A DNA stretch of 64,000 nucleotides. Source: Branchiostoma belcheri. Its lineage: Eukaryota > Chordata > Leptocardii > Amphioxiformes > Branchiostomatidae. The position numbers and the translations under genes are program-made. Positions within the stretch are counted from its first letter, which is position 1. Every line of letters begins with the position of its first letter. The notes under the pieces are model-generated. The model saw only the letters and a program-made list of their open reading frames with translations. It was not told the origin of the DNA and searched no databases. Positions 22,501 to 37,600 of the stretch are shown here, one piece after another. The DNA is taken from positions 789,831-853,830 of the forward strand of contig NW_017804387.1 in the NCBI RefSeq assembly GCF_001625305.1, written 5' to 3'.

Positions 22501-25500
22501 CCCCGCATATTCTCTTATTGTTATTGTTTGATTATGTAATTTTTTTATACGTGCAAATAATAAATAACCAATAAAAAATCTGTGCTATAACTAAAAAGCG
22601 AGTGTATATCTAATGATAGTTACTATAGTTTTATTCTGTATCTATTAACTGTATCTGTTTATCATGGTTTGCTGTGACTTGCACTTAGCCCATGATGTGC
22701 AATAAGGTTCGTCATTCATTCATCTTTATAACAGTAGAATGTTGTAAAAACTATAATATTTGGGCAGTGAAACTCTGTAGAAGTAGTATTAACTTACCAT
22801 CAATCTCTGTCAAGGGAATTTCATCCGGCTGAAACAGAAAAAAATCCACTGGTAGAGTTAAAAATGACATATTCTTTATGAGGACACTTTCCATCAGTGG
22901 TTTGAAGGACAGATCAGCGAGTTATCACTGTCCAACATTCCCTCACACAATATGGATATTGCGTATTGCTAATGTTTAAAGCGTATTGTTTTTAAACATT
23001 AGCAATTATCAAAATAATTGACCACAGTTATGTATACATTCAAACCCTGTACGTTTGGGACCGCATTGTAGATACAGCTCCCTATAACCACGTATGTGTA
23101 TAGATATGTAAACATTGTACGTTTGGGACCGCATTGTAGATACAGCTCCCTATAACCACGTATATGTATAGATATGTAAACATTGTACGTTTGGGACCGC
23201 ATTGTAGATACAATTCCCTGTAACCACGTATATGTAAAGATATGTAAACGTTGTACGTTTGGGAATGCATCTGTAGCAGCGACACCTGTGCTGCAGTGCA
23301 ATGTGAACCAGTCAGAATTGCCCTGAGGAAGGTGACAAACGGTCACTGAAATGTCGGCTGTAAATAAAACACTTGTCTAAAAAGAGTCTCTTTACTCAGT
23401 AACTTACCAACCTGATGAAGCTATTCACGAATATGACAAATACACTTCGATTCAACATAAAAATGATTATTGGTTCACTCATAGATATCCCTTTATTTTA
23501 TTGTTATCCACTACATTTTCCAAGGGACATATTTACGCTATACTTACCTTCTTTTTCCTACACAGCAACTTGTGCTTGTAGAGATAGGCGAATACACAGC
23601 AGAGCAGAAGTAGAATCAAGATCAGGAGTACTATGAACACTATGAACACTGTGGGCAACCACCAGTCAAAACCTGCACAAAACAGAATCAAACGATTTTG
23701 CTCATGAGCATTTCACAAAGAAAATACACATGAAATCTTGTGCTCACTGCCTTGCAGAACTATTGCTGTTAAGCCTTCTTCGAACAATTTAGGATAAAAT
23801 TGGTGTTTAAAAAGTGGTCAGCAAAAGTTGGAGGTGCCTATAAGTTATAGTTCTGTTTAATAGTCGCGTTTCACAACTATTACTAAATTATTATTTTTGG
23901 GACCACTTATCTCTCTATTGTTGAAACAAGATCTGTGTATGTCATAATTATTTAAGGTTAGCGGTCGCATTGTTAGTAGTAATACCTATAACTTCACTGC
24001 ACAGTGAACCAGCAACACGTAGCTTTAGTGCACAGTGAACTAGTCATAATTGCATTGATGAAGATGACAGACGGTCATCAAAACGTTGGCTCTTCGTAAA
24101 CAATTGGTGATGAATAAAAGAGAACTTATCCAAAAATGCTATCCAATAATTTAGTACCAACCTTATTAAACATTATTCACGGAATAGTCGTACTCAGGTC
24201 GTACTTATGTCGTACTTACGTCGTACTTATGTCGTACTTACGTCGTACCCATGCCGTACTTACGTCGTGCGATCGGCTTTGCTCGCTGTGTTGTGCAGCT
24301 GAACCACCCATCGCTGAAGGTACCCATGTACGGACCGCTCCGGGCGTATATCTGCAGGATGGAACAGCCACGAAGTCAGCAAATAGATCAAAACCGCATC
24401 GGCACTAGCAGTGGTAACTTTAGCTTGGTTGTATATCCATTACTTGACATTATAGTGACAATTAAAGGCATCCGATGCAGTTTCAGGGCGGCAAAAAAAA
24501 TGGATTTTCAATGTCTTTTTTTGTCATTCATCTAATGTAGTGCATTGAATCAACACCATGCAATAATATACTCAATCTGATATCTGTAAGTTAAAAATGC
24601 GATGACGCTGGTTGTTTCGCGTATCATAGACTGGTTCTAGCTAAATTTGAGAGTGAAACCCAAAAATAATGGGACTGTAGCTTGTTTTGGTGATTTCAAA
24701 TGCTTCAAATATGAAATGATTTAAAGAAATTGTAAAGTAAATGTCAATCGTATCAGACCTCATCCAGAATTGTTTTGCGGCCTGAAATTGCATTGGGTCC
24801 CTTTATCTTCTTCATCATAGCTTTTGTCATTCATGCATATTAATGTTTAGACCTTAGAACAGCTCAAGTTGATTCTTCTATTGTCTTGTACGTAGCTAGT
24901 ATAGGTCAATTTTGTTGTACCCACGTATCTGTCTGCATGTCTACATGTAGTGAATGGTTTATTGGTAAAAACGCGATACAAATTGGCCTTGCAATATATA
25001 CTGAATTGCGCCAAATTATACATTCCACATACTCAGTAAAACTAACACTGTAGGTTAATATAATATATTATATACAAGTATATACAAGTAACATTCAATA
25101 ATTGACGACATGGTTTTCCACACTATAAATATAGCAAGGTGGTTCGACATCAAAGATATTAGAAACAGCATTGTGCGGAATCGTTAAAGGTGAGACTGCT
25201 CTCGAATCAAACAGTTCATAACAGTTCAGTTTACAGTCCATTGAGGAGCTACATGTAGTTAAAGACCTTACAAAAGTCACTGTACTTTTGTTGTGTCAAA
25301 ATACAGTTCATATATTATAACTTCGAGGTTGTACAAAGCTTTGATGAAGTATGTAGGTCAGTATGATTTTGAGGTACCTTGAAGTTGTAGAGCGTACTCG
25401 GCTTGAGGTTGATAAGCGCGAAACTCTGTTTTCCCTGGCTTGGAGTCACATATGGCGGCTGATTGTGTACACCAGGGTAGAGCCTCCTTCTTTTGTAGCT

Positions 25501-28500
25501 ACTATAGGAAGAGAGAAAAACGAGTTCAGGTCCTAGTAATGCTTAGGTCACATTTCCAAACCGGGACCGGGCCGGGCTGTTTGTATGAACTAAAAATTAA
25601 CAATTCATATCAAGAATATACAAAAATAGTGCCCATGATTTTTATTAAGAACTTTTCTATGTATTGTTGTCTTCTATATCGTATTTTTTGTTCCCAAAAG
25701 CTGCCCGGCCGGGCCCCGTGTGGAAATTGTGACCTCAGCTTAAAACATTTAACTTTATTCCAACACGAGTACAGAGGGATCAAGTTTTCAACGACCACTG
25801 TCGCCTTTAGAAAAATAATGACCAATCACTTCTCGCGTAATCTCACGAGAGTTTCGGTTACAGACACGTGACCTTATTCACACGGATACGTACACGTGAT
25901 GTCAGCAATTGATCAAGGTGTCCTGATGAAGGCGACAGTGGTCGTTGAAAATTTCGTCTCTCTGTCTTCTTTGTGTTGGAATAAAGTTCAACATTTTACT
26001 ATGATTACTACCAACACAGATGTACAATGGACATCGAAAATTTGGAGGTACGTATTTCTACCTATTAAAAGGGTCACTGATTGAGTAATATACTACTAAC
26101 TGATAAATCTACGTGACTGATGAGCCTCTTCAACAACACAGATGAACTTTCATGATAATTTGAGTTCACGTCCTGTGTAAAATACTGCATATTTGTGACA
26201 ACGTATCGCTGAAAATAATCTATTGTAAGTGGGAATGTGCTAGTCTTTATCAAATAATACAGCGTTCAGAAACGAAGAATCTAATCTTTCACGACAAATA
26301 CATAACAGTATTCTCAAATTGCTTATGCTGACTTTTATATTACTCTAATACACTGTATATGTTCCTCGTCACACGTTGATACACAAGTCACACAATAATC
26401 TATAATTATCAAAGAAAAGAATCATGGAGGGACGTACCTTTCATCATACAATAGTATCTTCTCGCGAGTTTCATTTTTCTTTCTGTCGTCTTTCCCTGTG
26501 TAGAACAGCACGCCGTAGTAGCTGACCATGCTAGCCGGGTAGTTCCTGGGCATGTCGAACTCCAGCAGAGCTGACACGTTGGTGGTCGCAGCACAGCGTG
26601 GCTTTACCATAGCTGGTGGTTCTGTAGATCAGGGTAGAAAGGATAAAACGTGCCACCTATGTCAACATGTAACTCAAACAAGACGTGTGCCTGTGTTGGC
26701 CCCCTCTGAAACAGTACCACACTACTTGTTACATTGCCCTCTCCACACTGAGCCACGCAACACCCTTGCCTTTACTGTTGAACACCTTACTCAACATCAC
26801 CTAACCACATCTGTCCTGCTCCAGGGTTCCCCGGGTCATAACTTTGATATAAATACAAAACTCACAGATGCATTCCACATGTTCATTGCCCAATCAAAAA
26901 GATTCTGTGCCTCTTCCAGCTGAGCCACAGTAAACATTCAATTGCTGTACAGTTATAAAATTGATTTTAATTGCAGGTGTAATTTATTAGATAATGTTAT
27001 TTGTGTATATATCTTGTTCTAACTATTTATTGTTGTTTTTCTATGTCATATGTCTAGGAATGTGTGCACGCTATCAGCATACTTGCTGCCTAGTGCACAC
27101 TTTGTATTGTCATGTTACAATTCTGAATAAATAAATAAACTCATTATTTTGTTACGAGATCCCTACATACGTTCTATAGCAATATCATTATACAAAAACC
27201 GGAACAAGAAATCGCAGATTTTAGATGTCCACTAAGTATTTAGGTTTTTCTTGACCTGCAAGTTAACTTCATTTCCTGTGCCTGACTTTTTGGCCTCCTG
27301 TCATTCTGCTTGCGCATGCCAATATTCCCAACCCACGTGGGCGAATCAATTGACTTTATGTATTAAATGGCGAGCTCTTTTCTTTTGTAGTTGTTTGTTT
27401 AATCATTTGATTTATAGGAATCATATTCTGTTGCATTTGGATTGTTGCATTTGAGTTATTTATATTTTGTAAATATCTATGTCAGTTCAAATATTTGTTT
27501 ACTGTTTTGTTCAATTTTCCATTCATTGGACAAGTAAATCAATTATTACTCTCATTTCAGACATATTATTTCTATTATTTGACCTCTGACCTTCAATGCA
27601 CTTTTTATTTCTCTATGCTGATTTTGTTTGAAGTTTGTCATAAATTCAACGTAATTTTTGTATGTTTTATCTATTATCATTATTGCTAAAAGCAAATCTT
27701 GTTATTATTATGTTATTATTATTTGTTATTTTATTTTATGTGGACTCCAGGAAGAATAGTATGGAATTAATCAATGACATACTAATGGAGATCGAAACAA
27801 ACAAACAAACTTGCTATCAACCTGCCCTTCCCAGATAAACAGACACGTAAACCCACAGCTCAGTCAACCAAAACAATATTTCTGTGCCCAGTAGTATTGT
27901 TTTGTTTTTTCAAAGAGATCATTCGATGACACGTCAGAAAGGTTCTCAAAGGAAGGGACATGAATATCGTTCATTATGTAACTTTTTAGATAAAAAGAGA
28001 TGTAAAAAAATCTGATAAACGACTAGGTCTTTCAGCAACTTCTAAGCTGTCAACTGACACCCCACTGCCACACCACTGACAGTGGCAACCATATGTGCGG
28101 TGTGGCCGGAGGTTTGAATAGAAGATCATTCAGTTTTCTACCATGCTTGTATGGAGCAAGGATGTTGCATTTTCTATTGCTGAATATTGTTCTGGAATAC
28201 TAAAGGGTTAAGTCAACTTACTATGTAAAGAAAAGACTGGAAAATATATATTTTGTATTGTCAAAAAGTTACATAATGGGTCTTTAAGCAATGGCCGTTA
28301 GGCTTTGTCGGGATACTCACTTCCGGCAGAGGCATACGCTGGCCAGGTGACTTCCGGTCCATTTCCATAATCATTGAAGCCGTATATCTTAGCGTCAAAC
28401 CTCTGGTTAGGGTTGGGCCGGGGTCGGTTGTACACGTAGAAGTTAGGATTGGAGTTGTTAAAGTGAACGGTTGTCCACGGGTCGGCCCTGGCCACACGGC

Positions 28501-28599
28501 CCTTGTCTCTGGGTCGGACGCTCAGGACATACGAGATGTTGTCTGAACCCCACTTTGGGCGTGGGATAGGCTAGGGAAGAAAGGATTATATTTATTGTG

Positions 28600-28643
<44 letters not shown>

Positions 28644-31600
28644 GTAGCCTTATTTATACTGAAAATGCCCTGTCGGCCTTAGCCGCTCTTCCCAGAGGTC
28701 CAGTTGAGGGGGTGGGGGGTGTTCACGGGAACACAATAAATAAGTAAGTAAAATTCAAATTAACACAAAAATAAATTACTAAATACCTAAGAAAATAATC
28801 ACATCTTGTCCAAAATCTCAGTCCGCAAATCGGTCCGCAAATCATATTTCTCGACTACCATATTCTTTGTTTGAAAGTTCTCACTGATGGAGCAACTGGA
28901 TAAATTTTGAAAACGGCGTTTCAAGTAGCAACCGCTACTTTTCGTTAGTGAGTACAATTTTCGCCAGTCACTGACTAAAGGTTTAGAGTTGAAACTTTTG
29001 ATCCAACACAAAAGAAGTTCTCAGTCTTTCTCGGTAGACTGTCGAAAAGTAGTGGATGCTACTTGAAACGTATGCTAGTTTTCAACTGAATGTATCCAGT
29101 TGCGTGAGTAACAATTTGTTGTGTATCTCATTACCTGGATGTCTAACCTTCATCAACAGTTTAAAGCGATTTACGAAAACTTGCTCAATGATACAACGAT
29201 ACAAAGACCAGCGTTTCGTGCTCCCATGTATTTAATGTTTACCGAAGAAAACGGTAAACATATTGTTTTTATTCAGTTTCTTCTTCTTCTTCCGTTCCAA
29301 ACACCTAAAAACCGGCGATATTTTCGTAATTAGAGCCTGGAAGAAAATAAAATTCAGCATGCTGATAGGTTGGTACGTAAGTCACTGAACCGCGGTCATT
29401 TTGTTGTTTTTTTGTTTTGTTCAAATGATATTGCACTTATGTTTCTCAGTCTGTAAAGCAACGCATAATTTTTCTCGAGATATGAAATATTGCTTTATCA
29501 TTTGACCGCACTAACCTTCCATGTAAGTATGAGGTTCCCTACGGCCCCGGGTTGGTAGCCAAGGTTGGTTGGCGCAGTCAAAGGACCTGCAGATTGTTGC
29601 ATCACAGTTTACATTGTAAAATTCCAAAGCATTTATAGCATTTATCAAATACAAATCTATTTTTACCTAATAGGAAAGAAGACAGTAGCTAGGGTACCAT
29701 CCTGGTTAGTTACGTCCTCTTCCACAGTCGCTACCGGCGACCAACAGTAGTACCCTGGCTAGGAAGACAGAGTGATGTCGATAGCTAATATAAAGCTCTT
29801 ATTGTTCGTGGTACGACATTACTTCTACCGCTGTTGCCTTCATCAGGATAATTAATGAGATATTACTTCCGAACTAATAAGGTATAAAAGAGGTCATATA
29901 TATGTCAAGGCACTCCAGCCATCAGCCAACAGAGACGGTGGACGTTATAAACTCCCTGGCACGTTTGATCAATTGCTGACGTCATGTATCCGTAATGAAG
30001 GCGACAGTGGTCGTTGAAAATTTTATCCTTGTGTACCCTTTGTGTTGAAATACAGTTAAGCATCGTACTAGATAAAAATGAATATTACTTTTATCCATTT
30101 AGCTCTAGGCACTGCAGTACACTTACGGGACGGTAGGGTACTCCTGATAGCTGACGGCACACTGGGTCTGCTGACTCCGAAGGTGTTGGCACACATGACC
30201 CGGAAGCTATACTCCGTGTCAGGGTACAGACCCGTGATGTTAGCAGAGTAGCCGCCAGACGAGTCTGCAAACAACGTTATATTTAATAGTTTCGTTCCAA
30301 CACAAAAGGTATTAATGAAATAAAGACTAAGCTTTAACTTCCAACATGTGTGTGCCCGTATGACCCGCTACTACGGTCACGTGTCTCTGACGTCACGTTC
30401 CAAGAGTAGACGGGTCCATTCCATGATACGTGAACAAGGTTGATGGAGTCAACCGAAAATTTTTGGTAAGTCCTAATTCTGTAATCTAAGTGTTGGAAGT
30501 TAAAGCTTAGTCTTTATTTCATAATGACTTGTACCAACACAGATGAACTTTCATGTTAAACAAAAGGTATTTTTCTCACCTAGAACTTTAGACCAGTCAC
30601 TCTGGTCTTCTTCAATAGACTGACCCAGTGAGACTTGTCACGTGGCTTTTCTGAAGTTGAGTCAACACTGGGTCAAAGGTATTGTGGTAAACGATGTCTG
30701 CCCCTTTCGAATTCGCTAAAAGTAGTGGACGCTGTTTGAAACGTCTGAAACTTTTCAATATCTATCCAGTTGCTTGATTAACAATTTCCTTGTGTGAAGC
30801 AGATTATATGGTTTGTTTGTTATATATAGTTGCTGAGGTCCATTATAAATTGTAGTTTGATTTTTCTTTGTATTTGATGTTTGTCTGACCTCTCCAACCC
30901 TGATATTGAGTTGCGTTATGAATTTCTATGTTAGTCATATACATCTTTTGTTGTATTTATGTATTACAATTCACCGCATACACATATACATTGAAGGCAT
31001 AGTGGAACAGGTGGACATATATAACATGCGATTTCGAGTTCAGTTTATGTTAGTCTTCTGTTAATTCAATGTATAATTTTAGTAAATTCCGTTGTTATAT
31101 TTTGTATAATTTCAGTAGACTCCAGGACGACTAGTGATAGTATTCACTTATGGAGATCTCAATGAACCAAACCAAACATTTTAGACAATAACAGAGCATA
31201 ATGTCTAGATCCAAGACAAACCTGGCCCGGACGCCTGTTTCGCCGTTCCCCGCCAGACTTGGTTCCACAGCGGCGGCTGGTACCACCAGCGTGGGTCCGG
31301 TCTCAGCAGGCTCTTGTCCCACTCGCTCTGAGCCTCGATGATGTACTGGGCGCACGGGGCACCGTTGTCCGCGGAGGGAACCCAACGGACTACCGCCGAG
31401 GTCTGGTCTGTCCGCACGATCTTCACTCCTACTGGTGCCGCACTCTGGGCTGCAAAGAAGATAATTAACATTTAACATTTATCGATTTTGTTACCTATAC
31501 TGCTCTTGTGTCATTATTTCTGCCTGTTCCCCCTGTCCTGCCTTAGTGACAAAGTTGTAATTAATAGATAAATAAAGATCATCATTAGATGTTTGTAATG

Positions 31601-34600
31601 ATGAGGTATATTTACCTCTGGAGGAGTGAGGGGAAATGATATAACCGCAGACTGACAGTCCGAATCGGACTAAAATTACTTTGCTATTTTATTGTATTAG
31701 CAATGTAGAAAGGTAGCGTTGTAGAAATTGTCAGAATTTGAGTGGCGTAGATACTATGAAGGATATTTTCCTCTACAGTAATATTGCTCTGGGGATATGA
31801 ATGTGGATCTGAACAAATTATATCAAAGACACAGTTGTTTGTAAACAGCAACATAAAGATTCTGTCCATTTTGTCCAAGGCAACTTGAAGATAAATTTCA
31901 CTTTGTCATGGAATGCTTAAGATACGGTGCTTTACGTAATAGGTTATTCACATTTATCGAATCAAAAACAACAGATTTCATCAGACTCTATACTACAGAC
32001 AGACTTCAAATGCAATAACTCTCACAATGCAAAAATATGAAATACTGTTTTGTTATCAGAGAAAATACCGAAACTCATCTCATTATTAGCCCTACTTGAT
32101 TGTACATCTTTAACCTTTTTTATAATTATAATGTCATGTAGTTTTGTTGGGGTTATCCCTCCAGGAAGCTTTGAAAAGCGTCAATAGGAGACATGTATTT
32201 CCTGGTTAAATAAACAAACAAACAAACAAACAAACAAACAAACAAACATTATACTAACACTTGATATTTTAGTAACTAGGATGTTAAGTTTCAATTTATA
32301 CCCTTTTCGTAATATGTTCAAAGGTCGTTGCCATACATTGTACCATGTACGACTGTCGTGCAGTATAGTTCTTCTTCTATGTACCTTTGACCGTGACAGC
32401 TCCGGTCTGTCCGCTGTCTCGATGTGCAGGTGTCTCCAAGGCGCACGTGTATCTACCTGTCTGTTGTAGAACTGCATTCTTTATGACCAAGTCTCCAGCC
32501 CCTCCCTAGAAAGTAAAACATCATTCATTCTCACGTAAAACTTGCTGTTGTATATATCCAGAACCGTGCTTTGTCTAGACCCATGCTCAGGTGAGGTTTT
32601 TGACTATCCAGAACAGAGATAAATTTGACTCTCAACCACTCCCCGACCACTGCTGACCTACTCCCGAATGCTAACCAACTACCAGCCAACCATGGCCCAA
32701 CCTCCCGTCCATTCCTGAATGTTTTAAACATTTTGAAACATTCGGCTGGCGCAGTCGAGCAATAGCCGGCCTCGTCGAACACCAGCCAACCTCGTCCGGC
32801 CTTGCTCCCGACCTACTCCTAACCATACTTATCATAGTTGGGTGGCTTTCGGGAGGACATATACGGCAATGTGTGACTGGGACTCAACTTAGCCTCCGTA
32901 GCAGGCTTATAGAACTGGGGGTTTGGCGTAGCCTCTACCAGGCACCGCGGATCGCTGGAAAAATAGTAGAAATTGGCCGAAATAAAGGGATAGTATACCA
33001 GAGAAGATCCAGCCGGCCATAGAAGCTCCAATTTGCGACCCACGGAGCCTGTGCGGAGNNNNNNNNNNNNNNNNNNNNGGAAAATCTAAACAGCTAAATA
33101 GGATCATATTAGAACATAGATCGTCTAAGGCTTTCAAAGGGGCGAGAGACAAATTCCTTCGGGACCTCTCTGCCTACGGGGACAGCTACCTGTTCATAGA
33201 AGCCTTCCTGTATGAGCTGAGCTCAAGGCGGGCCTTCTTAGCACAAAAAGTTCTATGGGAAAGTCACGCCAAGAACACGGTCATCTATCCCCATCCTGAC
33301 TTCGTCAGATCGACGCATTCCTACTGGCAAACATGTGGTGTGAAGGCTCCAAGGGCGTCTACTGGTACGTAGGTATAAAATACCTTCGTCGAATCTTTAT
33401 CTATATGCTATATGGGCATACATGCATTTATCCAATGGCATATATCATTTGTTTGATGCAATGACACGGTGCACTTTATTCTGTAATTTTGTTTCTTTCA
33501 TATTATCCATTTAGGCCCAGAGCTACCAAAGTGCACCGCCAAACCGGTATTACTCTGTGTCAAGACGTATTGAGATGGTTTCACCACCAAAGTCACACTT
33601 AAGAGGATTTAGCCTATATGATCGGCATGATAATGTTTTTTATGGTCTGTTTTGTTTTAAGAATTTTTTTCTTTCATTCATCATTTGTCCAGGATTGCTC
33701 CTGGTCACTGTCGCCACACAGATATGTGATGAGGTGCGCCTGTACGGCTTCTGGCCCTTCCACTCCGACAGGAACAACACACGTCTGACGGAGCACTACT
33801 ACGACAACGCCCTCCCCTCCAACTCTCACAAGATATCGGATGAGTTCAAAGAACTGCAGCGTCTTCACAACACAGGTGTCATCCGCCTGACAACCCGCGC
33901 CTGTCAGTGAAGAGGCAATATCTATATTTGTAAGATCAGAGATCGTGTTTTTAACGAAAGACCTTCATTGTACGCTTGTGCTCTAACAAGCTAAATACAG
34001 GTCACGAGTAAACATAGAAATAATACAACAATAACACGTAAACTATACATACTAATGTGATCTACTATTTACAAGTTCAACTTCTTCTCGCTTCTTGAGA
34101 CAGTTATACATGTACGAGCATACGGAGATAATGCTACATGCGTCGATGAAGGATAGACACCCAGGTAGTAAGATACAAAAAGCAGTTACTCAAGCAACTG
34201 GATATGATTTTGGAAAATTATATCCAGTTTCTTGATGACAGTATAGTGATACATAGCTTGTCAAGTTTCATAAGGAATGCGAATTTTTCTATTGTGTCTA
34301 AAGCTGGGGAACTTATCTATTATGTGAGTATAAAGGGAATCCCTCTCATTTCTATATAATGTACATTTAACTACAAAATGACACTCATCCTCAATTTTAT
34401 CTAAATCGCAAAATTGTCAAATCCCTTGTTGTACAGGAATGCGGTTATGTCTGCCTTTTTCTATGTGGAGTTTGTGTGAACTTATCCGGAGTTTTGTGAT
34501 GGCTGTTTTGTGTCCAATGTGTGTAATTTTCAGATATTTTTCCTTGTAGTAATCTGTATGTTCGTTATTTGTAATGAATGAATGAACGACGACCCTTTTT

Positions 34601-37600
34601 TGCACATTTTTGCCAAACTTGACCAAGTACATGTCACAACAAAACAATTACAGAAACAAAATGATTTCAAAACTATCTTTACATAAATTCAACTTCTCAG
34701 TTACGGATACAGTTAACAGATACAAAATGAAACCAACTATCGTTACATAAATTCAACTTCTCCTTGCTTTTTAATTACTGTAGAAATTACAAAAGATATG
34801 TTTTCGGTGGATGGTTTGTCTGGTCGCATTACGAATATGAATTTGCTTACGTGTATCAAATAGGGAAATCGGTTTTGTACAAATTTAAACCTATACAGTT
34901 CACTTCTCTGTTCCTATTACAAAATGTCGTTCGTCCTGTATTCTATTAAAATTAAAATTACAATATGAAAAGACAGCAATACTGTGGTTTTCTAAATCAA
35001 TCTTGGGATATCATCGATAGAAGAAGATATAGAAAGGGTAGCCCTCAGATGGGGCATGTTGAAAGGGTGTAAGAGGGAGGGAGGGATCCTAAAGATAGCT
35101 TTCAAATATAAACCGATGGGCAAGCGCCCTTTATTAGGCAGGCCCAGGAAAAGGTGGAAATACTAGCCTCTACCGGATCGCTGGAAAAATAGTAGAAATT
35201 GGTCGAAATAAAGGGATAGTATACCAGAGAAGATCCAGCCGGCCATAGAAGCTCCAATTTGCGACCCACGGAGCCTGTGCGGAGTCGCAAGCTTCTTTGA
35301 AGTTCACTAATCGTTATCTAATAGGTGCAAAGTTGTATCTAATAGGTGGGAAGTGGTTAAGTAACCCTTTTATTGCTCTCCGACTCGTCCGTGACGGACC
35401 TGACACGAGCGGCCATGTGACAGGAAGTGTCAGAGGTCACGAAGTTTTGAAATTATAACGATCGCAAATTGGAGCTTCTATGGCCCTAGATCTTCCCTGG
35501 TATACTATCCCTTTATTTCGGCCAATTTCTACTATTTTTCCAGCGATCCGCGGTGCCTGGTAGAGGCTAGGTTTGGTGGTCTTCGGCTGTTTTCTGATTA
35601 GCCCAGTCAAAAAACGGGGGTAATTCAACCAGGCCAGCCATGTTGTCTATATGCAATCAGAAAATAGCACATAAAAGCTCCCAAAGACCATGAAAACCCC
35701 CAAAACCCCCAGTTTTTGGCATGCTATGGAGGTTAGACTAAACTCTGCATAAAATTAGATAGGAAACGTTCCGGATAAAACACATGCATCAGATTTCAGG
35801 AAACGGGATTTTCGCTCTTAAAGCTCCTTCAAACAAGGCGTAGTCATAAGATTAAAACGTAGCCTCCAAGCAGATCTTTTGGTGGCTGCAAAAACAGAAT
35901 CAAATTGGTCAACGGATATATACAGCCTTGTCAATTTGATTCTGTTTTTGCAGCCACCATCTGCTTGGTGATTAACCCAACATACAACAATCTAACATCT
36001 GGTATGACCCCTGGAAGCGAACGAACATTTAAAGAAAATATTAAAGTATGGAGTAACAAGTACAACCACATGCGTCTCGACACATGGTGGTAGTGCATGG
36101 TGTAAATAGGGACCTCTGACCTCTCCACTGTATTTTAAGTATGTAATTTAAGCTAGCCTTAATTGTTGTACATATAAGCAAGTAGGCATACGTGTAGATT
36201 GTGTTAAGATTGTTATTGTTATACTGTTATTTAAGCGGATGTTGTTGTAAATACATGTTGTATTTGTAGCTATTAAGTTAACTTTGTAATTGATTATATT
36301 TCATCTTTTAAATGTAATGTTAAAGGACTCCAGGAAGATTAGTAAACAAACATTGTATTACTAATGGGGATTCCTAATAAACATAAACATGAACATAAAC
36401 CAAAACCTACCCGTCCGTACAGGTCTGATTGCGCGTCGAAGTTGATGATCCTGTCGTTCACGGTCCAGACGAAGACTCTCTCCAGCGGCTTGGGAACCGT
36501 CCCGTCACACCGCACCGTCCCTCTGGCTCCCAGGTTCACACTGATGTTACCCGGGGCACGTCTGGTGGACAGCCGGGCGGGGTCTGGAAACGTGGGGGAG
36601 TTATGCTAATGTTGAGGTCACATAATTTCAAACCGGGGCCCGGTCGGGCAGTTTGCGGGAACGAAAAATACGATATAAAAGACAATAAGACACAAGTTTT
36701 AGAAACTAATCATGAATGTTATTTATGTTATATCATTAATATGAATTTTTCGTTAAGACTAACAGCCTGGCCGGGCCCCGGTTTAGAACTGTGATCTCAG
36801 TAATATGCGGCTGGGTAGTTAACGGGAACGAAAAGAATAAAGGTAGACAAAAACATACAAAAAAAGTTGAACAAATCTAATAATGAGCACAATATATCTG
36901 TGCATAAATTGCTTGTTTTTCGATCATGCGAATAGCTTGATCATCAAATATATATTTACAGTAACAGTGCGAAGTAGTACATCACATCACGTTGTCATGT
37001 TCAGTTTTTTCAGAGGTTTCTTTTTCAGTTTTCAGTTTCAGTTTTTATTCGCACTTTAAAACAAAATGTAACAATACAGATACAAGAAAATATAAATGAA
37101 ATGTAACAGTGCAGGAGGCCGGAAGCATAAAAATGCTTATGAGGAGGCCTCCCTTCATAACGTGATTAACAATTCAAATAAATCGGATGAATAAGAAATA
37201 ACATAGGTAACGGGTAAATGAAACAAAACAATAAAATACAATACGATACAATACTATCTACAATAATGAAAAGTAGTGATGAAAAGTAGTAAACAAGGAA
37301 ACTTAAACAAAAATTAAGAATGTGTGGGGTTATTTATGAAAGTTACTTTAGTATGATTTTTGAAAATGGTGACGGAGGGACTAATTTGTAAAGTTCTACT
37401 TAGGTTGTTCCAAATTGTTGGGCCCCTGTACGTGATTGTAATTGACGAAGATTCGATTTCGCATTGGATGGCCTTAAATAATTGCATTGGCGTGTGAAGT
37501 GGTTGTGGATATCTGAGTTTAATAAGAAGGTGTAGGTGTCGTGGAAGGTTTCAGGGAGGCAAGGACATTTATTTATTATCTTGTACATTAAAAGACTGGT

